DNA from: a virus
DNA: 20,514 nucleotides
Reading direction: 5' to 3' (one strand)
IMG/VR virus record: IMGVR_UViG_3300034115_000025
Span: 1-20,514 of that record
Made by a program: the position numbers and the translations under genes. Below, one piece after another: positions 1-7,302 of this stretch. A model generated the notes under the pieces. The model searched no databases. It was not told the DNA's origin and saw only the letters and a list, made by a program, of their open reading frames with translations. Every line of letters starts with the position of its first letter. Positions within the stretch are counted from its first letter, which is position 1.

Positions 1-1123
1 ACAGGGCTTGCGACGCGGCCGTGTAGTCGGCGCGCAGGGCGAGTTTCGCGAACTCGTCGTAGCCCTTGAGGCAGTTATTGACGATGCCCCAAAAGAGCCA
101 ATGAAGCTGATGCCAGTGTCCGCAGATCACGGTGTCTACCTTCTGCCCGACCTTGGCATAGGACTTGATGATCTTCATGAACCCGCGGATGATTGGCCCA
201 AGCGCGCCAATGTGTCCGTCGCCGCCCTTGACGCCCATGCTGTCGCCGTGCGTGAGCAAGTACCAGTGCCCTAGCACGCAGAAGCGAACGTCGGTTCCGG
301 TCGCCACGGTGAACGTGAAGCGGTTGTCTCCAATATCTTTGAAGTATTGTTCAAGCTGGCAATACAGGTTCCACTCATACGACGTGGTGACGCGCGACTT
401 CATGCGCGGCTTCATCGTCGTGCGCCCGTGGTTGCCTACGACACACGGCACATAGATGCTGGCACCAGGGAACGCGTCCGCTATCTGCACCAGGGCCGCT
501 ATGATCAATCCGCGCAGATTGCTGATGCACTCCAGTGGCCGCATCGGCGATGTGTCGGCCAACTCTGGATGGATATCGCCCGTGATCATGTCGCCGCCGA
601 GGCATACGACAATGCCGAACGGTTTCACTACTTGCTTGCGGATCAGCTTGATCGTGGTCGTCACAAGATGCTGAATACGGCGTTCCGCAATAGCGGGGTT
701 GAACTCGTTGAGCCCATCGGTCTCGGACTTCTTTACGATTTCGCCATAGTGCCAATCGCTCCAGATCGTCATCGGGACGCCCGGCGTATTGTCGATGGTG
801 CCCTTCGTGGTCAACCACTTTGGCGGATCGGATGGCTCACGGGCGAGGCCGAAAATCTCCTCGCGAATGTCACTTGCTTCGAGACTTGTGGCGTCCGCGT
901 CTTTCAACTTTCGGACGAGCACTTTGTTTTCGACTTGGAGCTTTTGCAGTGGGTCCACGATCTTTGTGTTCACCGTCAGCCCGCGTTGCTTTGCGGCTTC
1001 GACGTGCTCGCGTATTGTCGAGCGGTTGATCCCCAGCGCCGGGATTGCTTTCCTTACGGACCCGGCCTCTCTTAGCACTTGCAGGATGTGAACCAATTCC
1101 GCATCCGTCTTCCGGTCGCCCAT
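1..1123 (-). CDS. HTH-metallophosphoesterase, 3' end cut by window edge
   Basis: Calcineurin-like metallophosphoesterase, 374 residues visible with no stop before the window edge. Residues about 9-48 look like a helix-turn-helix (alanine/glycine-rich helix, then NRSTIREHVEAA). A short charged, possibly coiled stretch follows at 58-78. The phosphoesterase motifs come in the family order: SDWHYGE (D123, H125), GGDMITGD (D178), GNHGR (N231, H232), THGD (H292, D294) and CGHWH (H336, H338), a complete metal-binding set. Start ATG at 1123 is chosen because GAGGAG lies 8 nt upstream on the minus strand. HTH plus phosphoesterase occurs in other phage replication modules; the substrate is unknown (cyclic nucleotide, DNA end or phosphoprotein are all possible). 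It overlaps the RuvC-like gene by 254 bp in another frame. The family call is firm, the function is not. Confidence 0.88.
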   Translation of the reverse strand, partial: MGDRKTDAELVHILQVLREAGSVRKAIPALGINRSTIREHVEAAKQRGLTVNTKIVDPLQKLQVENKVLVRKLKDADATSLEASDIREEIFGLAREPSDPPKWLTTKGTIDNTPGVPMTIWSDWHYGEIVKKSETDGLNEFNPAIAERRIQHLVTTTIKLIRKQVVKPFGIVVCLGGDMITGDIHPELADTSPMRPLECISNLRGLIIAALVQIADAFPGASIYVPCVVGNHGRTTMKPRMKSRVTTSYEWNLYCQLEQYFKDIGDNRFTFTVATGTDVRFCVLGHWYLLTHGDSMGVKGGDGHIGALGPIIRGFMKIIKSYAKVGQKVDTVICGHWHQLHWLFWGIVNNCLKGYDEFAKLALRADYTAASQAL

Positions 1124-1598
1124 CGTTTGAACTCCTCGCGTTTGATATGGTGTAGAATAAACCGCAGATCGCGTCAGCCTCGTGCTCATTAGGCTCCGTG
1201 TCGGCGAATGCCAATAGGTCGGCCTCGCAAAGCAACCGCTTCGCTGCCACAATAATCTCAGGCTTCTTCGCGGCGCCACTGCCGGTCGCCCACTTCTTGA
1301 TGGTCTGTGGGTCCATGTCCACAACAGGGAAGCCGTGAAGCTGTGCATTCTTCTCCACGAACGCAGCTTGACCCCACAGTGAACGCGTGGCGGCTTGACC
1401 GCGGGCGAAGGGGCGCTCGAAGCCCACAACATCGACCATCAGTCCGCGCAACTGTGCATCAAGAACAATGTCTGTACGCAGCAAGCGCGCCGGCCTATTA
1501 GCCTCCGTCGTGAAGTCGAAGTGTCCGAACTCGATTGAGCCGTTCGCATTGTGCGCCCACCCCATTGTGCTGCCAATGTCATACCAGATGACTTTCAT
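870..1598 (-). CDS. RuvC-like Holliday junction resolvase with basic C-terminal tail
   Basis: 242-aa RNase H-fold endonuclease of the RuvC type, expected to cut four-way or branched DNA during phage recombination and before packaging. Acidic residues sit where the family needs them: D7 in the first strand (WYDIGS), E61 (GFERPF) and the late helix NEHEADAICG (E138, H139, D142). The domain should finish near residue 155, giving a typical phage RuvC length. The frame nevertheless stays open for 84 more residues (159-242), very rich in Arg, Lys and Ser, entirely inside the phosphoesterase gene. Start ATG at 1598 overlaps the stop of the 38-aa gene (TGATG), with AAGGTG a few bases upstream. The tail may be real or may mark a lost stop codon or a sequence error. 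RuvC-fold call good, tail uncertain. Confidence 0.8.
   Translation of the reverse strand: MKVIWYDIGSTMGWAHNANGSIEFGHFDFTTEANRPARLLRTDIVLDAQLRGLMVDVVGFERPFARGQAATRSLWGQAAFVEKNAQLHGFPVVDMDPQTIKKWATGSGAAKKPEIIVAAKRLLCEADLLAFADTEPNEHEADAICGLFYTISNARSSNDGRPEDGCGIGSHPASAKRGRVRKESNPGAGDQPLDNTRARRSRKATRADGEHKDRGPTAKAPSRKQSARPKVERRGRHKSRSK
1132..1137 (-). promoter_or_regulatory. Shine-Dalgarno fixing the phosphoesterase start
   Basis: GAGGAG on the minus strand, 8 nt before the ATG at 1123. It lies inside the RuvC-like coding frame. It supports initiation of the phosphoesterase here rather than at a later ATG, and so makes the long overlap with the RuvC-like frame real at the sequence level. Confidence 0.7.
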
Positions 1599-1714
1599 CA
1601 CAGCACCTTGTCGATTGCATTCATCACTTCCCGCACTATCCACCACATGACGCCTGCGGTCACAATCGCCATGAATACAACGATGGCAATTAGTACAATG
1701 ATGAATATAATCAT
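1598..1714 (-). CDS. 38-aa single-span membrane protein
   Basis: Small gene between the DNA polymerase and RuvC-like genes, 38 aa. Residues 2-26 are almost purely hydrophobic (MIIFIIVLIAIVVFMAIV, then TAGVMWWIV), a clear transmembrane helix, followed by a short charged tail ending NAIDKVL. It starts 9 nt after the polymerase stop, and a GAGGG Shine-Dalgarno lies at the end of the polymerase gene about 7 nt upstream. Its TGA overlaps the ATG of the next gene. This tight fit supports a real gene despite its size. Function unknown. It is not placed like a holin (no endolysin nearby); phage membrane micro-proteins often alter host envelope or membrane proteins, but nothing here shows that. Confidence 0.72.
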   Translation of the reverse strand: MIIFIIVLIAIVVFMAIVTAGVMWWIVREVMNAIDKVL

Positions 1715-1723
1715 GGGTGGCCC

Positions 1724-3844
1724 TCATTTCCTGTAACGCCCGCCTGACCAACAATCTGCATCCACCGGGACATTGCGCTCGACCGCCCATGCAGGGCGAT
1801 CTCTCATAATCTGCTTGAGCCTATCTGCGCTTGAGTGCGCTGTCAAGGGCTCCGCAACAATCTCGTCATGCACCGTCAGCACCACGGGCAACTGCTCTTT
1901 CTCGCACTTGAACATCGCGTGAACGAGAAGATCGCGGGCCGATGCCGATGCTAAGTTCTCCGTCAGCAATCCGCCGTACGCGTTGACACGCTTCCAGCGC
2001 CCCGACTTCTGCGCCTCGAATGTCCACGCCGGACGCACGTCGTCTTTGTCCCACGGCATAGCCATGCGCTCGGCGCGCGGGTTTGCATAGTACAGCTTAC
2101 GGCCGGATGGCAGACGCGCGGTCAACCAAATGTCTTCGATAGCGTAGCGCACTCCGTATGCCTCGTGCGGCGTCCGTTCCCACACCGTATCGCAGGCCGC
2201 CTCCTCCAGTCCCTTCCACAGCTTTGGAACCTCGGGTGCCCACTCCTTGCGGTATGTGTCGATCACTGTCTTGCAAAACTCCAGGCTCTCTTTCGGAGCG
2301 TATTGCTTCTGGAACTTCTTGTGGCCCATGCCGAAGCCGGCGCCGAGCACGGTCTGTTTCCCAACGGTGCGCTTCTCCGGGTCTTTCTTCTTGTCAACCT
2401 CCTGCTTGTAGATCGTCTTGGCCATATCAATGTACACGTCCAACTTCGGGTCTTCTAGGAGCTTTACCTTGTCGTGTTGGCCGGCGAACGCGAGCACAAG
2501 GCAAGCCTCGATGCGGGCGAAGTCGCCGACGTTCAGATCGCGGCCCTCGCTCGCGATGATGCAGTGACGGAGGCCACTGATCACGACTTCAATCGGGTCT
2601 CCGTACATCATGGCGATGTGGCCGGCATCGCGCGTCATAATGGCGTCGTAGACCACTTCCCACTCGACGTTCACGCGCTCGAACTGTTGCGTCTTCTCAT
2701 TCCAAGTCTCGTGTTTCAGTGTAGGGCGCGGGAAGTTGTGGGGCTGAAAGAGACGCCCGGCCCACCGACCAGTAGTTGCTGCGTTATACTGCACAGCCCC
2801 ACGCACTCTGCCGTCAGAGCCGATACAGGCCCGGATTGACTTGAGCTTTTTGATTGAAGAAGACCCTGCGATGCGACGGATTTCGAGCGCACGTCGTACG
2901 TGGTTAGGCAACTGAAACAGTGAACTCTCGCTATATGCGTCTTCACTACCTTCTTCGGCGAGAGAGAAATCGTCTTCGTCGTCTTCATTGGATGCTCCAT
3001 CATGGATCGGGTTCGCGCCCAATAGTGAAATGATCGTCTCCTTACGGAGGTTCGGCTTCCATACCTTATCGCCTTCGACAAAATCGAATGAACCGATGTT
3101 GACGCCTTCGCCCTGGACCCACTTCAGCACCTTGTCGCGCTGCCCGACATTGAACCCTGTCAACGTCTTGAACTCGGCGAGCAACGGGTTCATCGCCTGT
3201 TCAATAATGTCTTCGCACGCTGAAACGAATGTAGGGTCGATGCGAACACCGCGTTCGTTGATGCGTTGGTCCAAGAGCCATACGTTTCGTTCACCCATTT
3301 GAAAAGGACCAACGCGGTGGAACAGTTCAACTTCTGTGCGAACGTCTTGGGCACAGTAGGAGTAAACCTTGGCCATAGTCTCCGGGGTTCGGTCATGGTA
3401 GCCCTTCTTTGGTTTCGAGAGTGATATGGTCAGTTTCGAACCGACGTTATCTTTCTGTTCGCTTAAGCGCAAAACGATTGCGGCCTTGTCGAGCTTGAGC
3501 GGCAAAGACTTCATCGCGCACACCGCTTGCGTGCAGTGCCAGCGTGAGTTCGGTATATCTGGCCACCCAAACGACTTCATCATGATATTGCGCCAGATCG
3601 CTTTCTCAAAGCCGGCCGCCTGCGCGACGAATAGCGCTGTGGTCTGGTTGATAAGGATCGTGAGCGGATGATCGGGGCGATACAGCACGTCTTCGCCGGG
3701 GATGTTAAGCGGAGAATTTCCGTCAACGCTGTAGTCTAAGCAGAGAATTTCCGTTGTTGGGTCTTCCGAATAGACCCATGCGCCGGCCTTCTTCAGGTCG
3801 CAGGCGCTCGCGGTCTCAAAGTCCATGACGACATAGTTGCTCAC
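1724..3844 (-). CDS. Family A (Pol I-type) replicative DNA polymerase
   Basis: 706-aa DNA polymerase with a 3'-5' proofreading domain and no 5'-3' exonuclease domain, the usual phage arrangement. Exonuclease: DFET (D8, E10) near the start, AGFEKAIW in the middle, YCAQDV as the third site. Polymerase: TTGRWAG, motif A GDFARIEACL (D441, E446), motif B RTVGKQTVLGAGFG (R492, K496) and motif C VHDE (H659, D660, E661). In motif B the residue matching E. coli Phe762 is Leu500, and Phe504 replaces Tyr766. The start is a GTG; upstream only a weak GGATAAG is seen, so the ATG at codon 7 is possible but would sacrifice most of the first exonuclease strand. It lies after the deoxyribosyltransferase-like gene and a 158-bp gap. 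Very confident. Confidence 0.95.
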   Translation of the reverse strand: MSNYVVMDFETASACDLKKAGAWVYSEDPTTEILCLDYSVDGNSPLNIPGEDVLYRPDHPLTILINQTTALFVAQAAGFEKAIWRNIMMKSFGWPDIPNSRWHCTQAVCAMKSLPLKLDKAAIVLRLSEQKDNVGSKLTISLSKPKKGYHDRTPETMAKVYSYCAQDVRTEVELFHRVGPFQMGERNVWLLDQRINERGVRIDPTFVSACEDIIEQAMNPLLAEFKTLTGFNVGQRDKVLKWVQGEGVNIGSFDFVEGDKVWKPNLRKETIISLLGANPIHDGASNEDDEDDFSLAEEGSEDAYSESSLFQLPNHVRRALEIRRIAGSSSIKKLKSIRACIGSDGRVRGAVQYNAATTGRWAGRLFQPHNFPRPTLKHETWNEKTQQFERVNVEWEVVYDAIMTRDAGHIAMMYGDPIEVVISGLRHCIIASEGRDLNVGDFARIEACLVLAFAGQHDKVKLLEDPKLDVYIDMAKTIYKQEVDKKKDPEKRTVGKQTVLGAGFGMGHKKFQKQYAPKESLEFCKTVIDTYRKEWAPEVPKLWKGLEEAACDTVWERTPHEAYGVRYAIEDIWLTARLPSGRKLYYANPRAERMAMPWDKDDVRPAWTFEAQKSGRWKRVNAYGGLLTENLASASARDLLVHAMFKCEKEQLPVVLTVHDEIVAEPLTAHSSADRLKQIMRDRPAWAVERNVPVDADCWSGGRYRK

Positions 3845-4002
3845 ATGCTTATCCGGTTATCGCCTATGACTGCTAGCCGTGGGGTATTCCCAGTCTCCGT
3901 CGTAAAGCTCCCGGTAAGTCGGGCTTTCCGTTTCGCCACCGATCCCAAGCAGGGAGCGGAAGGAGGCAGCGACTTAGGGAATGGCAGATCAGCATGAAGG
4001 GT
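3845..4002. other. Gap between polymerase and deoxyribosyltransferase genes
   Basis: 158 bp with no convincing gene. On the minus strand a 40-codon reading frame (3873-3995) has an ATG but no Shine-Dalgarno and an unremarkable composition. Short inverted repeats are present (GACTG at 3868-3872 with CAGTC at 3891-3895; CCCG/CGGG around 3911-3924), so the leader of the polymerase message may be folded. Confidence 0.4.
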
Positions 4003-4365
4003 TCATTGGGATACCGCACGGGCAGCGGCCTCAAGAGATTGGCATACAACCGTTGCCATCTGCCGATGCATTCCGAAATACCCAGACCGCCAATCGCCCA
4101 AAATTTCATCGCAAAAGACGATGCGCTTTCCCAGGGCGTATGCGTATCCAAGCTCAATAGAGAGGCCGAAACCGCTAGGATTGGAAGAACTCATATGAAC
4201 CAAGAGACAATCGCATTTTCGCACGGCTTCCAAATCCCGCGCCGTGTAGATCACAGGATCAGGAGTGCTCCAAGAACGTGGGTCAAGAATTTCGTGCCCG
4301 TCCAGAAATGGCACAACTTTGTCTTGCCATCCGTCTTTCATGCCGCCAGCGAGGTAGATAATCAT
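4003..4365 (-). CDS. Nucleoside 2-deoxyribosyltransferase-like protein
   Basis: 120-aa protein of the nucleoside 2-deoxyribosyltransferase/DUF4406-like fold, which moves or hydrolyses the N-glycosidic bond of (deoxy)nucleosides. Seen: N-terminal strand and loop IIYLAGGM (residues 2-9), a DPRSW segment, TARDLEAVRKCDCLLVHM with D44 in the usual substrate-contact position, and SIELGYAYALGK with E71 at the expected catalytic glutamate, followed by RIVFCDE. Length fits the short phage members. ATG at 4365 has AAGGAG at good spacing. In a replication operon it most likely serves nucleotide salvage or supply of a modified base precursor; the second is speculation, as no partner base-modifying enzyme is in view. 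Confidence 0.8.
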   Translation of the reverse strand: MIIYLAGGMKDGWQDKVVPFLDGHEILDPRSWSTPDPVIYTARDLEAVRKCDCLLVHMSSSNPSGFGLSIELGYAYALGKRIVFCDEILGDWRSGYFGMHRQMATVVCQSLEAAARAVSQ

Positions 4366-4488
4366 GGTCGAAACTCCTTATTGCCCAACAAATCTTAAGA
4401 GAAGTGGGAACCGCCCGGCCGTTTATCTCGCAGGGACGGTGCGCGAGCGGTTCCCTTACCGTCTGACTTTCATCCGTACCCGGACTAC
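4366..4488. other. Gap with 9-bp inverted repeat
   Basis: 123-bp gap in the leftward operon. A perfect inverted repeat GGGAACCGC (4406-4414) and GCGGTTCCC (4447-4455) encloses 32 nt with further short self-complementarity. The transcript could form a long-range stem 40 nt before the Shine-Dalgarno of the deoxyribosyltransferase-like gene. There is no U-tract on the minus side, so it is not a canonical intrinsic terminator. No gene found. Confidence 0.5.
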
Positions 4489-5151
4489 TTAGGACAGTAT
4501 CTCGTCGTCAATCGCACTACCCGTGGGGTCTTCGGTCGAGACCGATCCTTGGTAGTGCTTGAACGCTTCAGACGCGGACGGCGCACCAATGCGCTGCCCG
4601 TCTTTGATCCACATCACCTGATCGAGATAGGCCGTGACGCCAGCCTTCGCTTCTCCATCATCCGAAACCGGATCGTATGCGACGAAATTCCACTGCGGCA
4701 GAACGAATGCACCGCTGTAGAACTTGTTCCACGCTGTCGCCAGCGTGGGACCATCGAGTTCCTGCGGAGCCTTGTTCGGTCCCTGATAGATGCTCAGGCG
4801 CGGTTGATACTTCGAGCGAGCCGTGACGACAAGCGTGCTGGCGTCTCCGTAGAAGGAGCCATCTTTGCCGTTCGTCTTGGACTTCGCCGCTTCCTTGGCG
4901 CCGTCGCTGAAGGGGAACTTCAGGGTCTTCAGGTTAACACCCGGCCACTTGGCGCGGGCAACTTCCACAGCCTTCTTCTTGATCGCTGCGATATCCTCGG
5001 GGTTCGTAACGAGAATGCGGGCACCGAACTTCGGCTCACCCCGCGGCTTACCGTTCTTCATGACAGCTTTCGCTTCCTTGAGGTTCGGAAACACCATCTT
5101 CGCTTCCTTGTTGGGCGAGAAACGCCCGTCAACTTTTGTTCCTTCGGTCAT
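4489..5151 (-). CDS. DUF2815 / Enc34-like single-stranded DNA-binding protein
   Basis: 220-aa protein recognised as the DUF2815 family, whose characterised member (phage Enc34) is an OB-fold ssDNA-binding protein. Marks: the early segment with FPNLKEAKAV and KFGARILV, the conserved lysine-rich region before KFPFSDG, the block DGSFYGD then LVVTARSKYQP, YSGAFVLPQWNFVAYD, and an acidic C-terminus (DPTGSAIDDEILS) such as SSBs use to dock partners. Start ATG at 5151 has TTGGAG 7 nt upstream; a longer open frame to 5328 only shadows the next gene. It lies 16 nt after the DUF2800 nuclease gene, the standard pairing in phage replication modules. Likely coats exposed strands for the polymerase and nuclease. 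Confidence 0.88.
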   Translation of the reverse strand: MTEGTKVDGRFSPNKEAKMVFPNLKEAKAVMKNGKPRGEPKFGARILVTNPEDIAAIKKKAVEVARAKWPGVNLKTLKFPFSDGAKEAAKSKTNGKDGSFYGDASTLVVTARSKYQPRLSIYQGPNKAPQELDGPTLATAWNKFYSGAFVLPQWNFVAYDPVSDDGEAKAGVTAYLDQVMWIKDGQRIGAPSASEAFKHYQGSVSTEDPTGSAIDDEILS

Positions 5152-5167
5152 TTGTAGTCTCCAATCG

Positions 5168-6388
5168 CTAGGACGCATCCGACGTGGCGTCCGGTCGGTA
5201 ATGAGCGAACGCGTCGGCCGCTCGCAACACCTTTGCCTCAACACGCTTGTCGCCGGCAGAAGCGACCGTGTAGCCCGTGTCGGGCGAATATGCATATTCC
5301 TTTGTGAACTTCTTTCCTTCGGGGCCAATCTTGTCGATCTCGGCCGGCGACTTCAATTCCTTAGGATTATACGCGTCGTCACCAAACTTGACAACCGCTT
5401 TCTCCTGTCCCTCGGCCGTCAATACGCGGATCGACCTCTTTGGCACCAGCTTGGCACCGGGGATTGTGTTGCCGCGGTTGAGCCGGCGAAACACTTCCTC
5501 CTCATACGCTTTCTTGCCCATCATGGCGGGGCCAACAAGTTCGTAGTTCATGCCAAGCTGTTCGTCCGTCATGTTGGCCAATATCGTGGGGTTCGCCTCA
5601 CTCAGGGCCTTGTAGAGAGACTGGATCATTGGGCACGCAACGATGGCCGGGCAGAAGCGGCACCATTCACCCGGCGTTAGGGTCGCGTCGATCTCGGCCG
5701 CCTCCATTGCCGGCTTCAGTACCTTGTCGCGCCACGCTAGAAGATCGCTTGCGTCCATCTCAAACACACGCACAGGCCCATCGGGGTGGAAGGCACGCGG
5801 CTGCACGATCCTCATGCGAACGCGGCGGGCGCCGAGTACCTTCGCCAGGACGCCGACTGCATAGTATTTCAACTGCGGGTTCTCAATGGCGTCAACCGCG
5901 ATGCCGACCCCGTACTTGATGTCGGTCACGTCTAGGATTGTGACGCCGTTGATCACGTCGTCGGCGGTGCCGAAGAAGCTGGGATGGATTGTCTTGTCGC
6001 TGACGTGCTCCTCGATCAAGTGCGAGACGTTGCTAGGCCCCATGCCGTTCTTTGCGGCAGCGTCGTGGTGCTCGGCGACGAGACCGCGGATCACAGTGAG
6101 GTAGGTCTGCACCGCATCGGCCATCTCCTGATCCACAACTACACCATAGAACTGCATACCAACGCATTCCCAAGTGTCAATGTCGGTCTTGAGGCAATGC
6201 GCCGCAAGCTCGTGTGCCGCAGTTCCGGCCTTTGCAAACTCGCTGTCTTCGCGCTCAGGCAATGCGCCCAGTGACGCGAGCAACTTCAGAAGCACATTGC
6301 TGCCGGGGCAATTCATCCACCGCTCTGCGCCGGATGCGCCGAGGGGCGAATGTTCCGGTTGATCTGCCATGCGTGCAATAGCGCTCAT
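5168..6388 (-). CDS. DUF2800 RecB/Cas4-like PD-(D/E)XK nuclease
   Basis: 406-aa nuclease of the DUF2800 family. The RecB/Cas4-like motifs are all visible: GTAAHEL with H59, GTADDVI with D143/D144, VTDIKYG with D156 and K158, and PQLKYYA with Q172 and Y175. One cysteine near the N-terminus (NCPGS, C27) and three late ones (WCRFCPAIVACP; C243, C246, C252) match the Fe-S arrangement of AddB and Cas4. It would process DNA ends for recombination together with the following ssDNA-binding protein. ATG at 6388 is chosen because AAGGAGGG lies just upstream; the open frame extends 25 codons further without a site. A 100-nt leader with an 11-bp inverted repeat precedes it. Strong call. Confidence 0.88.
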   Translation of the reverse strand: MSAIARMADQPEHSPLGASGAERWMNCPGSNVLLKLLASLGALPEREDSEFAKAGTAAHELAAHCLKTDIDTWECVGMQFYGVVVDQEMADAVQTYLTVIRGLVAEHHDAAAKNGMGPSNVSHLIEEHVSDKTIHPSFFGTADDVINGVTILDVTDIKYGVGIAVDAIENPQLKYYAVGVLAKVLGARRVRMRIVQPRAFHPDGPVRVFEMDASDLLAWRDKVLKPAMEAAEIDATLTPGEWCRFCPAIVACPMIQSLYKALSEANPTILANMTDEQLGMNYELVGPAMMGKKAYEEEVFRRLNRGNTIPGAKLVPKRSIRVLTAEGQEKAVVKFGDDAYNPKELKSPAEIDKIGPEGKKFTKEYAYSPDTGYTVASAGDKRVEAKVLRAADAFAHYRPDATSDAS

Positions 6389-6487
6389 GTTTCCCTCCTT
6401 CGCCGCAGCCCGCCCGATTGCTGGCCACCTTGCGCAATTCGGCCTCGCTGGTACACAGAGCAATCGGGCAGGACGGACCTCGTTCGC
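6389..6487. other. Gap with 11-bp inverted repeat
   Basis: 99-nt gap between the 216-aa gene and the nuclease gene. It holds a perfect inverted repeat, GCCCGATTGCT at 6412-6422 and AGCAATCGGGC at 6459-6469, with 36 nt between that contain TTGCGCAA and two GGCC sites. In the leftward transcript this closes into a long stem ending about 23 nt before the nuclease start, just ahead of its Shine-Dalgarno. No U-tract, so a processing or translational-control hairpin is more likely than a terminator. No gene seen. Confidence 0.55.
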
Positions 6488-7138
6488 CTACTTCAGCGCG
6501 GCGATTTCTGCAACAACCTTCGCCCGATGTTCTTGTGGGACATTGGCCCACGTCGGCGCCTTGCCGGCTGGGATGTACTTCACTGCAACCGCGCGAATTT
6601 TTGCGCCGTCTTTCAGTTCCTTGAATTTCGCCTGCGCGGCAGCGTTCAACTCCTCATCACTGATAGGCGTCAACGCTGTCTCAAGCCCGAAGTCATCGCC
6701 GAGGCCGTTATCGTCGCCACTGTCACCGGCAATATCCGCAGCCGATCCAGCAGCCGTAGCGGGCGGCGCAGCGGCAGTCGTAGGGTTCCTCGGTTTGCGC
6801 GGCTTCGTCTCCTTCACAGGGGTATTGGCCTCGACAACTTGCGCCGCCAGCCGCTCCTTGTCGTTGGCGGGCGCGGACGGAGCCGTCACAGGAGCAGGAG
6901 AGGGGGTAGCCTGCGTCGCCGGACTTGCTCCGTCCACACCAACTATGTCGGCCTTCGCGAGGCCGATCAATTTGAGCACGAATGTCTTCGCTTCGTTGGC
7001 CGCCTTCTTCGCGGTGGCCTCGTAGCTGTCGCCCTCGGCAACGCCGAAGTCGAACGTCACCTCGGCCTTCGGAGACCCGAATACGCCCGGCTCCTTCTGC
7101 TGCGAGTAGACGATTTTGCCGCCAGTGATTTGTGTCAT
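6488..7138 (-). CDS. Unknown 216-aa protein, two folded ends and a Pro/Ala/Thr linker
   Basis: Not recognised. The N-terminal ~67 residues look folded (KAEVTFDFGV, then a long helix EATAKKAANEAKTFVLKLIG). Residues about 72-140 are low-complexity, rich in Pro, Ala, Thr and Lys, followed by an acidic patch (SGDDNGLGDDFGLE). The last ~58 residues again look folded (EELNAAAQAKFKELKDGAKI and a C-terminal helix). The ATG at 7138 overlaps the stop of the 51-aa gene (AAATGA), with GGAGG upstream. It sits directly before the DUF2800 nuclease and DUF2815 genes, so a role as an accessory to that recombination pair is a reasonable guess; the tethered-domain layout would suit a protein that bridges partners. 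Confidence 0.8.
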   Translation of the reverse strand: MTQITGGKIVYSQQKEPGVFGSPKAEVTFDFGVAEGDSYEATAKKAANEAKTFVLKLIGLAKADIVGVDGASPATQATPSPAPVTAPSAPANDKERLAAQVVEANTPVKETKPRKPRNPTTAAAPPATAAGSAADIAGDSGDDNGLGDDFGLETALTPISDEELNAAAQAKFKELKDGAKIRAVAVKYIPAGKAPTWANVPQEHRAKVVAEIAALK

Positions 7139-7290
7139 TTCTCAATCCTCCGAGGTGGTCTAGGTTTATGCAGGGTCCAGTCTGCGCTGTCAAGCTCAAT
7201 CACGCGTTCCGCCAACTCAAGCCGGCGCTGCCAATCGCGAACATATTCTCGGTAGGCGGCCGCTCGATTGAACTTCAGGAACATTGTCAT
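7135..7290 (-). CDS. 51-aa charged hypothetical protein
   Basis: Small gene of 51 aa filling the space between the HNH-like gene and the 216-aa gene. Mostly helical and charged: YREYVRDWQRRLELAERVIE, then a basic Pro-Arg tail. Its stop overlaps the next ATG by four bases (ATGA), the same coupling seen elsewhere in this genome. ATG at 7290 or the ATG two codons on (7284); only a weak AGGG lies upstream, so it may depend on re-initiation after the HNH stop 12 nt before. Function unknown. The overlap and codon-like composition make it likely real. Confidence 0.62.
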   Translation of the reverse strand: MTMFLKFNRAAAYREYVRDWQRRLELAERVIELDSADWTLHKPRPPRRIEK

Positions 7291-7302
7291 AGCGAAACGA
7301 CC

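Noticed and set aside
870-1790. RuvC-like frame extended upstream to 1790
   Set aside because: The added 64 residues are Cys/His/Arg-rich noise over the membrane micro-gene and lack a Shine-Dalgarno; the ATG at 1598 has a coupled start.
3873-3995. 40-codon minus-strand frame before the polymerase gene
   Set aside because: No Shine-Dalgarno and no recognisable features; left as gap.
4865-5680. Long plus-strand open frames over the replication genes
   Set aside because: Antisense shadows of GC-rich coding sequence; protein motifs are all on the minus strand.
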